64,000 bases of DNA from Dichetophora obliterata (taxonomy: Eukaryota > Arthropoda > Insecta > Diptera > Sciomyzidae): NCBI GenBank assembly GCA_963920525.1, contig OY986438.1:45147288-45211287 (forward strand). The letters run 5' to 3'. The notes beneath the pieces were generated by a model. That model saw only the letters and a program-made list of their open reading frames with translations, did not search any database and had not been told where the DNA came from. Every line of letters starts with the position of its first letter. Position 1 is the first letter of the stretch. The translations under genes and the position numbers were made by a program. Positions 21,134 to 33,979 of the stretch are shown one piece after another.

Positions 21134-22125
21134 TATGACTTGGCTAAGCGTGAAAGGGATGAAGTACATCAACGATCTGAGGATGGAGCCATCGATTTTC
21201 TGCCATTCATCTTAAAGAACTGTTTTCAGATGCTTCATCGCATCGACTCGAACTGGCGCTCGTTTTTAAAAACTTGGGCCAAAGGAATTCCCCACAGATT
21301 TTCGATAGGATTTAAGTCATGACTAACAGCAGGTTATGACTAACAGCAGGACTACATTACAGGTATATTTCAGATTTATTGAAAGTCATTTGTGGCTCGT
21401 GAAGAGTTTGTTGGTGCGTTGTCCTGCTGAAAAGTCCAGTTAAGCTGGTATTTATAGCATGCGAACTCTATAAACACATCATCTAATAACTCAATATACT
21501 TTTGTCATTCGATTTGCACGAAACAAAATACAGGGGAGACTTTCAAAGTATCTGAAACCGGCTGAAATCATCAATGATCTCCGACCATGGTTACGCGCAT
21601 ACCTAATTTGTCGTGTGGCTATTGCAAATTCTGCCGGTATTTCTGGCAACCGTTGGGCTCGTCAAGGTTGAACCTTTTCTCATCACTTAATATGACATTC
21701 CCAAATTCTTTCTCACAAAATTTGTATTTTTCGGCATATGCTAGACTGGCCGCAATGTGTCATGTGTCATGTGTCAGAAGCCTGGGTTGAGAGAAGGGCG
21801 ATTCATAACTGACGTTGGCATTTTCTTCCAAAATTTGTTGAATTTTGCTTCTGGTAACTCTTAGATACAAATGCGCTGCAATTTCACCACAACTCATCGC
21901 TTTCTCCACAGAAAGACGTCGAATTCGTCTTTTGTGCCGTTGGTCAATCCCGGATTTTCTTTCACTACGCTTATAGCATAAGTTGCCAGAATATTTTAAA
22001 AAAACTGTTATAGTGTTTCGGTGACGATTTGTCAAAGCAGCTATAGAACCTACTTTTATACCGGCTTCATTTAAGCTTTTTATATTTCAACGATCTCCTT
22101 CGGATAAAGTGGTTCCACGTGGCAT
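21134..22125 (-). pseudogene. Older degenerate Tc1-like transposase
   Basis: Starts MPRGTTLSEGDR at 22125. An HTH region follows, including LTNRHRNTITVFLKYSG, KRRIRRLSVEKAMSCGEIAA and LRVTRSKIQQIL. Then come scattered DDE motifs in changing frames: ILSDEKRFNL, FQQDNAPTNSS and LNPIENLWG. Many stops and shifts show long decay. The IR/DR Tc1 element abuts its C-terminal end at a TA, so the younger element probably inserted here; the last codons may lie left of 19490. Confidence 0.7.
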
Positions 22126-22500
22126 TTTTGTTTGAAAAAAAAACAACTCTAAAATGTGCTCATATTTTGTTAAAAAATCTTTTACCGTTATGTTTATGAT
22201 TTTTCCTACTAAGTTTTCAACATAATTTCGTAATTTTTACGTTAAAGCAGTTAAATCATAAAAAAGCACTTGTGCACATATAAATATTTTCTATTGCACA
22301 CGCGAGATTTCACTATATTTTGGATTAACGGTACTACGAATAAGAGGAAGAGAAGAATTCTTCTATGTTCAACTAATAAACTCCATCCTTCAAAAAAAAT
22401 GTTGGCAAGCTCAAAAAAAAAAATGTATTGCTATAAACCAGGGAGAAAAAATAAAACATATTTGTGCACATATAAATATTTTACTGAGGTACATCTAGAT
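22126..22500. other. AT-rich flank with a duplicated segment
   Basis: TTGTGCACATATAAATATTTT occurs at about 22270 and again about 191 bp later at 22461. No coding sequence; it may be a decayed end of the neighbouring Tc1 remnant. Confidence 0.35.
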
Positions 22501-23462
22501 CAGTGTCGGGCAGCTTTGCACACCTATACTCTCTCATCTTGAGTATGTATTAATGAGCGCTTTAAAGCTCACACTGAAAACAAAGCAGTGCTAAAGCGCT
22601 TTGTGCAGAAATCTTACTAGGCGTTATGGGATAATTTTTGCTCGGATTTGTATTGCGAAATTTAATAAATAAGTAGTGGACGGACTGTTAAAAGGAAACA
22701 GACCGACAGAAGGATAATGTGAAATACAGATAAGCAGACGGAAATGTAAAAAGACAGGCTAATAGTAAAAAACAAATACGTTTTTTTATTGTGCTTATGT
22801 TGGTTATTGTGTTTTGCCAAGGCCAAACCGACAGCGTAAGATGCTTTCATTATGCGTACTTGGAACTGATCACTATATGATATGATATGTGGACATGCCG
22901 CTTTTAAATAATTAATTAATTTCTCCATCGCATGCTCCACAATTACCTTATATTGCGCGCCATGCCGTTATTTTTTAAAAAATATAAAATTTTTTCATAC
23001 AAACTTCCATAAATTTTGCATACATACAATTTGAAACAGTGTAATCTTACATTATATCTGTATCGATGCGCAATAAATAACAGCTTAAGTCTTATTTCAA
23101 AGTTTCCAGAAATCTTGCTTCAAAGTTTTCAATCGCCATATAAGTTATATGAAAGGGTCTTTTGTTTTTGTGTCATATCTTTGGCTAAGGTCATGCTAGA
23201 AGTTCTAGATTTTGTGTGTTCAACACAAGTTGTGTTTTGGAACACAACTATATCAATAACTCAATTCTATCTTAAATCGACTTAAGCTTTTATTGCTTAT
23301 CGACACAGATATAATATCATATATTCAAGGAACACGCAAGCGCAGATCTTATCTGCTTGACATTCGCTTGAACACTGAGGCCTTTGATCGTTCTGTAGGT
23401 GAGATGAATACATATTTTACTGCACAAATACAATCTCAAGTGTGCAAAGCTGCCCGACACTG
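22501..23462. mobile_element. hAT-like non-autonomous element
   Basis: A perfect 22-bp terminal repeat starts CAGTGTCGGGCAGCTTTGCA on the left; the right end is TGCAAAGCTGCCCGACACTG. The 8-bp flanks ATCTAGAT and GTTAAGAT match at 5 of 8, a weak or decayed TSD. It contains a MITE of family M. No transposase. Confidence 0.75.
23056..23310. mobile_element. MITE family M, copy 2 (nested)
   Basis: ATCTGTATCGATGCGCAATA at the left and TGCTTATCGACACAGAT at the right. The interior matches 16577-16825 inverted and 51711-51956, including CAAAGTTTTCAATCGCCATA. It lies inside the hAT-like element. Confidence 0.65.
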
Positions 23463-25197
23463 GTTAAGATGTTAAAATTACCATATCTCATTAACCCATT
23501 GAGTCCCCACCCTAATTTTTATATTCAGACTAATCATGTTTGCTCCCGGGGAAATTTATTAAAAATTTTTAAATGGTGTTCTTCGGAATGGTGTTCTTAC
23601 TGGTGGAAAATGGTGTTTCTCGAACTCTTTCTTCGAAATCAATAACCTTACCGCAAGGGATGGAACCCCAACCACCAAAATTTAAGTAAATTATTTTTTG
23701 ATTAAAGCCTATTTGATTACCTTTGCAACTTAAGTTCAAATTAAGCATTGGATTTAGGAATGTTTGAGATATGAGTTTTCGTAAAAATCGATTATCGACT
23801 TATTTGCCGATTTTATGTCAATTTTGTGCACCCTGTAACTCCGCCAAAAATCACGCCAAACTTTTCTCCTCCACATCAAGTTTTCTATTTCGGTCAGTGA
23901 TGCTCCATGCAAAATTTGACCCGGTACTTGTTTTCAAAATTGCATATAATCGGGCATGTTTTTTCTGCATTCCACTTCCGAGTGGAAGTGAAAATAAATA
24001 ATAATCTTAACATATAAAAGGTAAGCACGCTGCTCCGTGTCCAATATCTCTCAAACTGTTCAGCCTGAAAGTATGCACATGTTAATACATAAAAGGCATG
24101 CATGCTGCTCCGCACACTTCTAATTTCTCAAATTAGAATTATTTTTTGACAGTAAAGTAATTTTACAAGACACACTGTTCTCAAAAATGTTCAGTGACAA
24201 TATATCTGTTCCCATACTCGATTTAAGTAGCTTGAAGTTTCTTAAAAGTGTTATTTTATAAATTTTAAAAGCTCAAGAGAGAACAATAATATGCAAAATG
24301 TCTAAACTAATATTGGGTTTTTACAATAGTACGTTTTTGATCCAACTACCTCTTTTTTCATCTTTTTATAGAAAAGTTATGACGAATTTAATGAAATTCT
24401 TTTCAAAAAAAAAAAAAAATAATAGTATCAGCGGCAAAACGACACCAGAATTGCTACGTATATAAAGGTTGTAAGGCCAGTTTGTAAAGTTGCATATGAT
24501 TGTTACCAAACTCGACTTTTTGCAATTTTACACTTGAACTAATTTTTCAACACTGCTTCAATACGTAAAGTGTACAGTGGTACATTTGTATTTTGCAAAA
24601 ATCAAGTGTATAAAAAAAATCAAGCTTTAAAAAGAGAAAAAGTGCTTTCGGCAGAAGGCTCCAAAAAAGAAGTGTGCGGAGGACATGTCGTAGGACAGGC
24701 TTTTATACTAGTTTAATTCGATATTTGGTGTTCTATATATAACTTTTTTTGTTAATAAAATTAATTATATTATTGTATATTATATTAACACCATATATCG
24801 AATTCAATTAGGATTTAATTTCAGTTTCACTCGGAAGTGGAATGCAGAACATGTCTGAATATCTTCAAAACTGCTGCAGATAAAAAAATGTATGTTCAGA
24901 CATTGAAATTTGTAAAACTTTTGAGTAAGAGACTTTAAAGACTTGTAAGAATTTCAATTAGGTCAAATTTTCAGAAAAATCCATTTTTCAAATTTTTACT
25001 TATAACTCCTTAACTTGAGCTGATGGCGAAAAAAATTATATCATTTCTGAAATCTTCTGAAATGCAGAATTAATGCAACTTTTTTACTGTGTAGTTTTTC
25101 TGGTTTGCTGTCAAGGCGTTCAAAAAAAAAAAAAGGATAAGCATCGGGAAAGCATTGATCAAATTGTTTTTTTATGAAACTAAATTTGTTATTTTTC
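23463..25197. other. Repeat-rich non-coding DNA, ill-defined
   Basis: Two inverted blocks frame 23930-24882: GCATTCCACTTCCGAGTG near 23973 and its complement CACTCGGAAGTGGAATGC near 24829. This suggests a decayed element of about 0.9 kb. Inside, ATAAAAGG...GCTGCTCCG is duplicated (24014 and 24088), and an AATTCGATAT...ATATCGAATT palindrome spans about 24716-24806. No coding sequence. Confidence 0.4.
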
Positions 25198-25200
25198 TTA

Positions 25201-25423
25201 CGGGCCTCCGGGAGTTTTTCGAAAAACAAAAGGCACTTATAAAAAAAAAATTTTTAATCTTTATTTTATTTTAGACCAAATTTTTGTTTACATTATTAAA
25301 GTATATCATCAAGATTTATTCAAGATTTATCCCTGATATTTTTTTTTCAATCAAGTGCAATGCCGCAATTTTGAAAAATTTTAAAAAAGTGTCTGTTGTT
25401 TTTCGAAAAACTCCCGAAGCCCC
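25201..25423. mobile_element. Short TTA-flanked MITE
   Basis: Ends GGGAGTTTTTCGAAAAACAA and TTGTTTTTCGAAAAACTCCC form inverted arms that each also contain an internal TTTTTCGAAAAA palindrome. TTA lies at 25198-25200 and 25424-25426. About 223 bp, non-coding, probably Harbinger-type. Confidence 0.55.
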
Positions 25424-25426
25424 TTA

Positions 25427-26522
25427 AATCTCAGTTAATTTTTGTACAAACTCTTAAATAATTTTTTCTGTTAATTTTTTGTACAAAAACAACTTAAACA
25501 CACCTCAGCTGAGTTGAACGAGAAATAACATTGGTAACGCTATTTTTGCAATATATTGTAATCAGCATCGAAAGAATTTTTAAATTATATTTAAAAAAAA
25601 GATAGAATATTGTTGTTGTTCTGATTCTTATTGTGTTTTTGATCATAAACTTGAAAAAACCCACGGCAGCAGAGCTCAATGGAGTTGGTTGTGTTAAAAA
25701 ATAGCAGGGCACGGCATTAATGTCGCTTTTAAGTGTTGCCCACTCGCTTTTAACTTCCACAAATACTATAAATCGGCTTAGCACCTTCTACATATTGAAT
25801 GAAAAAACGCTAAATCAATTCAATTAATTTCAGCTATTAAAAAAAAGCCGCACTTACATAACATTCTGTACATTACAGCAGTTTTATGATTTATTTATTT
25901 TATTTTTTTTTTGTTGTAACTATCAATTAACTCGACTGAGTTTCCGTGTTTGTCGTCTTGTTGTTGTTGTTGTTAGCATTGTTTTCGTGCTAAAGTTCTC
26001 TAAGCTTTTCGCTAAATAAGTTCGTATTACGTCTTAAATTTTTTACTGATTTTTTTATAAGTTTTAAATGTTTTTTACTGATTGACTCTCGATTAACTTT
26101 AAATTTGTTTTGATGTCGTGTTTGGTTTGTTCTTACAATGAACTCAATTCGTATTATTGACATAGTTTTCTTTTTTTATTATGTTCACTAGTTTAACTTG
26201 TAGACGAAGCAGCTTTTTTGAGCTGTTGTGCAGCTTTGAATTCAGGCCATTTTTATTGTATTTTATTGCAATATCATTTCATTTAGAAACTTGAAAGTTT
26301 AGAGTAGTGCTAACTTTAAAGCAAAGATCAGTTCAGAGTTACGCAAACTTTGAAAGATAAAGTTTCGACAAATTGGTGAATGTTTATTTAATGATTGTGT
26401 AGGAGAATTTTCAAGATTTGAGAATGTCTCAAATCTGTTTTTTAAAATTTTTTTTAATATTTGCATTAAATATTTGTTGTATAAAACAAATTTATATATA
26501 TAGAAACCGTACAAAAACAGGT
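25427..26522. other. AT-rich DNA, nothing recognised
   Basis: Only short GTT microsatellite runs (about 25960-25977) stand out. Confidence 0.4.
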
Positions 26523-27120
26523 TAAACCCATTAACCGCAGTTGGGTATTTTTTTAACCATGAAAACGCTTCTGCAGAATTGATCATATCTCAGGATTGGT
26601 AACAGCTAATGCTTGGTTTTCACTATGTCATTTTCAGTTGTCAGTTCTTGTCAATCAAATTGAAAATAACAACATGTTGACATTTTTTCTAACTTTGGCA
26701 ATCTTGGAAAATTAAAAACAATTAAATTATTAAATGGAGCTACGCAGAAAATTTTCTCGAGTTTTATTAAGGTGATATTTCAGGTGATAAACTTTTGTGT
26801 CGTCATAAAAATGACTTAGTGAAAACCAAGCATAAGTGTTTAATTTCTTGTTTGTTACTATAACATGTTTTCGGAGTGTGTCAAGAAATTTTTACGTTAA
26901 CTACTACATTTTCAAAGTCAAAAGTGATAAAGTTTAAAAATCAGAAAATTTGTATTATTATCATTTGCAAAAAAATTTATATTCAAAAAGATGTAAAAGC
27001 TCTCAAAGAAAATTAACCAACTAAACCTGATGTTTATAGAAAATTCCTGATATAAAACTGTGCTGTCATTGCAGAAGGAATTTGTGCCCATTTAAAACAC
27101 ATTAACGACGGTTGGGTATT
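26523..27120. mobile_element. Repeat family E2, copy 2 (interrupted)
   Basis: Inverted relative of 15366-15810. TTGGGTATTTTTTTA, GATCATATCTCAGGATTGGT and GCAGAAGGAATTTGTGCC are shared with the reverse complement of copy 1. It is split by the MITE at 26610-26832, and its right end is rearranged. Confidence 0.55.
26610..26832. mobile_element. MITE inserted in E2, TAA target duplication
   Basis: Ends TGCTTGGTTTTCACTATGTC and GACTTAGTGAAAACCAAGCA. TAA lies at 26607-26609 and 26833-26835. The undisturbed E2 copy near 15.7 kb reads straight across this site, so both ends and the 3-bp duplication are fixed by comparison. The TAA/TTA duplication fits PIF/Harbinger. Confidence 0.75.
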
Positions 27121-28130
27121 TTTATACCCAATTCATATTTCGACTACGGTGAAAGATACAAAGTTGAAATTTTAATTGGTGTTCCTGTGATCTTTATAAA
27201 AAAGCACATAAATATCCTGAAACATACGTTTTGAAAACAATCAAAACTTTTGAATAACTTTTAATTGGCTAGTTAAAAAGCACTTGAAAAAAACATATTA
27301 TGTGCGTTTTTCTCGAAACAGACGTAGGAGTTGCATTGACGAGTTTTTGAAATCACTGCTACGATTGCTTTTAAATTTTGACAGCTTAGTTCTCATATGA
27401 TGTTTTAGCTATCGTCCGAAATAGAAAAATGAATTATTTACAAGATTTTAATTTAGAGCTTTAGGTCAACAACAACAACAACAACTCTGTTTTGTAAAGT
27501 CAATCACGAAGCAGACTAGACAGACTGTTTCGAAGGCGCTACTCCTTCATCTTTAGTAGTCTTAATCAGTAGTCTTAGTCAGAGTGATTAAGCTGTTGAT
27601 AAACTCACTGATTAAAGTTTTATTTGATTTGACAACTGTTCGAATAAGTTCATTTCCTGGGAAACTCATGAATTTCATTGCTCTTCTCTCTTTTCACGAT
27701 CCTCCGCTTGGTTAATCGCTTGTATGGCTGAGTGCTAATTACCAGGTGGCGTGGACAATCTTTAACCCTTTGGCGACAAATGGGTGGAAAAAACCCATTT
27801 ACATTTTTAAGTCCTGTGAGCACAATTTTCGAGATATTTTCATAAAGTTGGGCTTAAAGAATTAGAAATCAATTGTTTGAATTTAATTCAACTTGTGTTA
27901 ATTTTAAAAGAAAGAAAAATTTGGAAGTCAAAAATTATTTTTTTTCCATAGGTACTAATTTTTTTCCGTGCAACTAATTAGGGAGAAGCATAGAAACTTT
28001 AAAAAAATTCGTCATTTTGTTTAAGAAAAACACTGAGTTTTGGTCTAATTTAAATTGAAGAGGTTATTACCTTTATGTAAAAGTCTGTTTTTTATTTGGA
28101 ACCGTTTCATAAGACCCTCAATTTTTTGCA
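27121..28130. other. AT-rich DNA, nothing recognised
   Basis: CAA repeats at about 27468-27483. No element ends or exons that I can support. Confidence 0.4.
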
Positions 28131-28179
28131 GTGCGCCGACACCACACCATGACTCTTCCACTCTTTTGTTCCCCAATTT

Positions 28180-28515
28180 TTTTACCCATTTGTACCACCG
28201 AGAAATCGTTTGTACCCGTTCGTTTTAATGATTTTACCGTTTGTACCTGTTCGTACCATCGATAAATCATCTGTAACCTTTGTACATATGTATTTGTATC
28301 ATCGTTCGTACTCGTTCAGAATTTTTTTTTAAATCTAAAAAAAACATCGGTACAAACGGGTACAAAACGATTCCCTTCAGAATAGCGTTAACAAAAATAA
28401 TTTTTCTCAACATGAGCTGCGGACCAATTTTTCTTACCGCTATATTTTTCCCCCCTCAAGGTACAAACGAAAATTAAGGTGGTACAATCAGGTACACAGC
28501 GAGTACAATCGAATA
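28180..28515. repeat. Foldback cluster of GTACC-type repeats
   Basis: The left half repeats variants of TTTGTACCCGTTCG and the right half their complements (CGGTACAAACGGGTACAAA), so the block can fold on itself. Units are short and degenerate. No coding sequence. Confidence 0.45.
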
Positions 28516-28625
28516 AAAAAAAAAAAATAAATCCCCTTCCGTTAAAACGGTTTCCAGCTTCACATAGGTAATTAATTGTGGTCACAATTATTTCTAATAA
28601 ATTGAAAATTAATTATTATTCTACT

Positions 28626-31600
28626 TACTTAGTTGGCGCTACAACCGTATGTCGGTCTTGGCCTCATCTAAGAATTTGCGTCAGCCATTTCTGTATTTCG
28701 CTTGCTGGCACCAGTTGGAAATTCCAAGCTTCGTCAGGTTGTCCTCTACTTGGTCTTTTCAACAAAGATGTGGTCGTCCTCTTCTGAATTGACCGCCGCT
28801 GAGTACCGAATCGAATGTTTTCTTCACTGGAGCATCGTCTTTTATGCGCTGAACATGACCAAGCCAACGAAGCTGCTCGATTTTAATGCGCTTGACTATG
28901 TCGATGTCAGCGTACAGCTCATACAGTTCATCATTCCACCGTATTCGGTACTCGCCATTGCCGCAGATTGGTCCGTAGATCTTACGAAGAATCTTTCTCT
29001 CGAATGCTCCTAAAGTCTTTTCATCTAAACTGCTCAGCATCCAGGTTTGTGATGCGTAAAGTAGGACGGGCATGATGAGCGATTTATAGAGCGTGATTTT
29101 CGTTCGTCGAGAGAGGGCTCTGCTTCTCAATTGCCTACTGAGCCCAAAGTAACACTGATGTCCAATGCTGATGTCGTTGGTTGAGTTAATGCTGGATCCC
29201 AGATAAACGAAGTTCTTCACAACCTCGAATGAGGTATTGTCAACGGTAACGTAGGTTCCAAAACGCTGGGACTATTTGTTTGTTGACACTAAGTATTTCG
29301 TCTTATCTGTATTCACTGCCAGACCCATTCGACTTGACTCTCCTTCTAATCTGGAAAATGCTGCACTGACTTCGCGCGTATTATGGCCAATGATATAGAT
29401 GTCATCAGCATACGCAAGCAGCATAACACTCTTATAGAATATTGTGCCACTACGTCTCAGATCAGCAGCTCGGATGATCTTTTCCATCATTAGGTTGAAG
29501 AAGTCGCACGATAAGGAATCACCTTGTCTGAAACCTCGTTTGGTAATAAATGGTGGGGAGAGGTCCTTCCCGATTTTAACTGCGCTGCTGGTGTTGCTCA
29601 GTGTCATCCTGCAAATTCGTATTAGTCTTGCAGGAATACCAAATTCAGACATGGTGGAGTACAGGTGCTTCCTTACTGGGCTGTCGAAGGCGGCTTTGTA
29701 GTCGGCAATAAGATGGTTGGTGTCGACTTGTTTTTCTTGAGTCTTCTCCAAGATTTGTCGTAGCGTGAAAATCTGGTCGATGGTGGACTTTTCAGGTCTG
29801 AAGCCACTGATTAGGTCCAATCAGTTCGTTTACAATGGGCTTCAATCTTTCACATAAAACGCTCGACAGGACCTTATATTCGCATATAAGAAGGCTTATC
29901 CCACGGTAATTGGCACAGATAGTGGGATCGCTTTTCTTGTGGATTGGGCAGAGCACACTAAGATTCCAATCGTTCGGAATGCATTCTTCCGAACATATTC
30001 TGCATAGAATCTCGTGAATGCATTTAAAAAGAGCTTCGCCTCCGTTCTTAAACAGCTCAGCAGGTAAGCCATCAGCTCCCGCGGCTTTGTTATTTTTAAG
30101 CCGAGCTATAGCTGTCAGAACTTCATCATAGTCGGGCAGCGGAACCTCGACGCTGTCATCCGCAATTGGCGTTTCCGGAATATTATCTCTATTGGCGATA
30201 TTGTTGTCAGCGTTGCCATTTAGAAGCTTAGCGAAGTGTTTCCTCCATAACGTCAGTGTACTCTGGGCATCTTTCACTAGATTCCCGTTTTCATCCTTGC
30301 AGGAAGATGCCCCGGTTTTAAAACCATCGGCAAGGCGTCTTATTTTTTCGAAAAATTTTCGGGCCTCATTCCTGTCACCATACATCTCAATCTTCTCTTG
30401 CTCGCGCTTTTCTGCCTCTCTTTTTTTCCGCCTGATAATATGTCTCTCTTCCCTTCTCTTTTCTTTGTATCGCTCCTTAGCAGCGCGCGTTACAACCGAC
30501 TGCAGGGTGACTTTGTAGGCGGCGTCTTTCTCTGCAGTGGCGTCGCGACTGCGACGAGGTTACGGCGAGGGCGGTGGTAGCCAATCACCTCTTCAGCAGC
30601 CGCACGCATGGAGTTGAAAATGTGTGTCCACTGCGCGCATATATCATCGATTGGAGGAGTGCTTTGAAGCAGGAGTGAGAGTCGAGTGGCGAAAGCATCG
30701 GCTGTCTGTTTTGATTGCAGCTTTTCGACGTCTAGCTTTCTCTGTGTAGGGTTGCGTGTATTCTTAGCTGCGCACAGACGTGTACGGATCTTGGCTGCAA
30801 CAAGATAGTGATCCGAGTCAGTGTTTGCACCACGGATCGTGCGTACATCCAATATACTGGAAGAGTGCCTTCCGTCGATCAAAACGTGATCAATTTGATT
30901 CTTGGTTTTTTGATCAGGGGACATCCAGGTGGCTTTATGAATATTGAGATGCTTGAATCTAGTGCTACTTACGACCATGTTTCGTGCTGCGGCGAAGTCA
31001 ATCAGCCTCATTCCGTTATCGGAGGTGTTGTCGTGGAGGCTGAACTTTCCGACTGTTGGACCAAAAATATTTTCCTTGCCCACCTTAGCGTTGAAGTCAC
31101 CAAGCACGATTCTTACGTCGTGACGGGGGCAGCGCTCGTAAGCATTTTCAAGGCGCTCGTAGAAAATTTCCTTGATCTCATCGTCCTTGTCTTCTATCGG
31201 AGCGCACATATTAGGCTTATGTTGAAAAATTTAACCTTGATGCGGATTATGGCAAGTCGTTCGTTCACAGGTGTGAATCGCAGGACGTGGGGCCGTAGTC
31301 TCTTGCCAACTACAAATCCGCATCCAAACTCGTGCTTCTCCGCATGGCCGCTGTAGTAGATATCACAGGGTGCATGCCGAATGCAACCCTGTCCCTTCCA
31401 TCGCATTTCTTGGACAACAGTGATATCAGCTTTGTATCTTTCCAAGACATCAGTCAGTTGGATAGAGGCACCTTCCCTATTAAGGGTTCGGACATTCCAG
31501 GTGCATATCCGTAAATCATTATCAGTTTTTCGTTTGCGGTAGTCGTCATCAGATTTGGGGATCAGTTTTCTTCTATTCTTTTGTGTTTTCATTGAAATGG

Positions 31601-31826
31601 GTTTTTACGGGTGGGCTTCAAACCCGACGCACAACCTATTTTAAGCCTAGGGAGGCCCGCCGCTCAGATTAGCCGCCAAACTAACGGTTGTCAGTTTTGA
31701 CGTTGCCCAGGAAACACCACGTGGAGGTTTGAGTCGACTTGAGGCGATTTCACAAAGATTATGCTGGTCTCGCCAGGTTGAGACAGTCAGACATGTTACC
31801 CTATAAAGGTTCGCCTCCGGTTTCCC
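28626..31826 (-). mobile_element. RTE-type non-LTR retrotransposon, decayed
   Basis: A 3.2-kb LINE on the minus strand with clearly higher GC than its surroundings. It includes a 5' leader (31594-31826), an endonuclease-reverse transcriptase frame in pieces, and a 3' end at about 28626 followed by short AAGTAAGTAG-like repeats. The single ORF, the motif CTWNVRTLNREG and RT motifs GFRQGDSLSC and AYADDIYIIG are typical of the RTE clade. Ends are approximate; no TSD was identified. Confidence 0.8.
28636..31592 (-). pseudogene. RTE endonuclease/reverse transcriptase, frameshifted
   Basis: The reading order is 31592-31194 (endonuclease start, with VVQEMRWKGQG), 31209-30490 (VLGDFNAKVG, NQIDHVLI, SDHYLV: the catalytic Asp/Asn and SDH motifs), 30385-29792 (LCPIHKKSDP, YRGISLL), 29820-29272 (IADYKAAFD, GFRQGDSLSC, YADD) and 29220-28759 (post-RT region). 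There are frameshifts near 31200, 30490-30385 and 29800, and an in-frame stop near 29272. The catalytic residues survive but no continuous protein can be made. The high GC and coherent pieces suggest a moderately recent arrival. Confidence 0.8.
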
Positions 31827-33280
31827 TGAGGAAAAAAAAAAATAAAAAAATTATAAACAATTTAAACAAAACTAAAATTGAATTGAATCCATTATTTTTT
31901 ATTGTGAAAACAGAAATCCCCAAAAAACGAAAATATTTTTTCTTTGTACTTTCATGTGCAAATTATTCAAGGTTCTCATTTCAATTTTAGTATACAAAAA
32001 TTGTTTGAAAAGACTCCAAACTACCGTTCTACCCACTTAATTGCTTACATTTTTGAGTGATTGATTATTCCATAAAAGAAAATTTAAATATTCATAATTT
32101 GGAAAATTTTTGTCGATACACTTACCTCTAATTAAATTTAAATTCATCAAAATGTTTTAAACGCCATTTAAAATATACCAAGAAAATCAAGCCAAAATAT
32201 TCATAATTGCCTTGAGAAAGAAACCCATTAAAAGTCCAATCACTTTATTCATTAATCTGAAAATTGAAAAATTTCAAATAAAAAATTCGCTTAAACACAT
32301 ATTTCAAATACTTAGCCCATTTTTGATTTTTATTTGCTTTTATTTTTGAGACTGCCTGTGTTTATATTGCTTTATTAGTAAAAATAAAATACAAGATAAA
32401 ACAAAGAAAAAAATAAAATTAAAAATTTAAAAACCATTAAATCTGTTTAATATGTTTCACACACACACACACAAACACCACACGTTAGTTAAAATACTAC
32501 AACAAAATAAAAATGAAAACAAGAAAAATATCTAAGAGAAAAAACCCACAAGACCTTGAAATAGCCGAAAATGTACGCACGTCTAAATAATAACTAACAC
32601 AAATACTCCCAAAACACATACATTTGCATGTTTTGTGCTCAAGTGCGTTGCCGCTGCTGTGTTGTGAGCGAATGAATGACAAATAAACAGGTCTCCGAAA
32701 CAAGCGTCACACCAGAAAAAAAAAAAAGGAAAAAAATCGCATGCCACACAAGCAAGATTATATTGATTTTTTTTAGTTCTTTCTAAATTACAACAATAAC
32801 AAAAACTATTCGCGGTTTGCTGCTAAACACACAAAACTTGATTATGTATTGAAAAAATATTTTACTTGATATAAAATTGTGTTTAATTTTTATTGACTAT
32901 TTTTACAGCTTCTTTGTGGCATATTCATAGAACATGCAACAAACGCTTCTTTAGCACATTAACTACTAAATGACTCGTAGTTGTGTTTTTTAAAAAACTA
33001 TGGCAGCTTTAATTTTTTTCACATTCCAAGGGTGTGACAGTGCTTTTGAGTTCACTGAGCTCTAAGCTGAGCAACGTTTTGTGCCCTCTTTAAGTTTGTT
33101 AATTAGCATGTTTGATTGTTGTAAAGCAAAATATCATATTAAAGAATGGGGTGGGGAAAAAATATGATATGAAAAAAAAAATGGTATGGACTGAACTTCT
33201 TTTCTAAAATATTGCACAGTGTGCTTGAACAAACTTTCAGTGCGACTTTCGAGTATAGCTCTTTATTGAATGGAAATCGG
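31827..33280. other. AT-rich DNA, nothing recognised
   Basis: A (CA)n run at 32460-32474 and A/T-rich simple sequence. No coding exon or element ends found. Confidence 0.45.
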
Positions 33281-33289
33281 TCAAAGGAC

Positions 33290-33979
33290 AATTCTTGTCC
33301 TAAACCTTCTTCCCATCCTTGTCCTAATCCTTATTCAAATCCTTGTCATAAATCGCTTCCATATCCGTGCCACAACTCTTGTCCTAATCCTTGTTCTAAT
33401 CTTAGTTTCAAACTTATTATATTCCATGTCCTATTAATTGTTACAATCCGTATCCTTACCTAAACTTTATTAAAATTCCCTGTCTAAAAGAAAATTAAAC
33501 CAATGTTCTTTTCCTTGTTCAAAATTTTGTGTTTATCTTTGTCTTAATCTCTGTAAAAATCCTTGTCAAAATCCTTGTCATAATCTTTGTCTAAATTTTT
33601 GTCCCAATTCTTGTCCAAATTGTTTGTTTGAAACCTTGTTCTTATCCTTATCCTTGTACAAACTCTTGTCAAAATCCTTGTCCTAACCATTGCCCTAGCC
33701 CGTGTTGAAAGTCTTCTTATAATCGTTGTCCTTAACCTTGTAATAATCTTAATTCTAATCCTTATCCAAGTCCCTGTCACAATTCTTTTTTAACTTTTAT
33801 CCCATTCCTTGTCCTTTTCCGTGTCCTATTCATTGTCCAAATCCTTATTCGAATCCGTGTCCTAAGCTTTGTCCTAAGCTTTGTCCTAAACCTTGTCGTA
33901 AAAATTGTCCTAAACCTTATCCTATTCCTAATGCTTGTTCCAATTCTTGTCCAAGCCTGTGTCCTAATCATTGTTCATT
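33290..33979. repeat. Degenerate 12-bp minisatellite, left part
   Basis: Tandem variants of AATCCTTGTCCT (spacer AA/TC, core CTTGTCC) run for about 700 bp. The array reappears at 34612-34640 and 37856-38030, so it was once continuous and was split by insertions. Open frames within it (Arg/Ile/Thr repeats on the minus strand) are a product of the repeat, not genes. Confidence 0.75.

Noticed and set aside
24014..24043. AAAAGGTAAGC as a splice donor
   Set aside because: It is part of a duplicated repeat, with no open exon before it.
30808..31356. 182-residue + strand frame
   Set aside because: Antisense shadow of the RTE endonuclease region.
33544..33971. Minus-strand frames encoding Arg/Thr/Ile-rich repeats
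   Set aside because: They are translations of the 12-bp minisatellite; the same repeat is open in several frames by chance.
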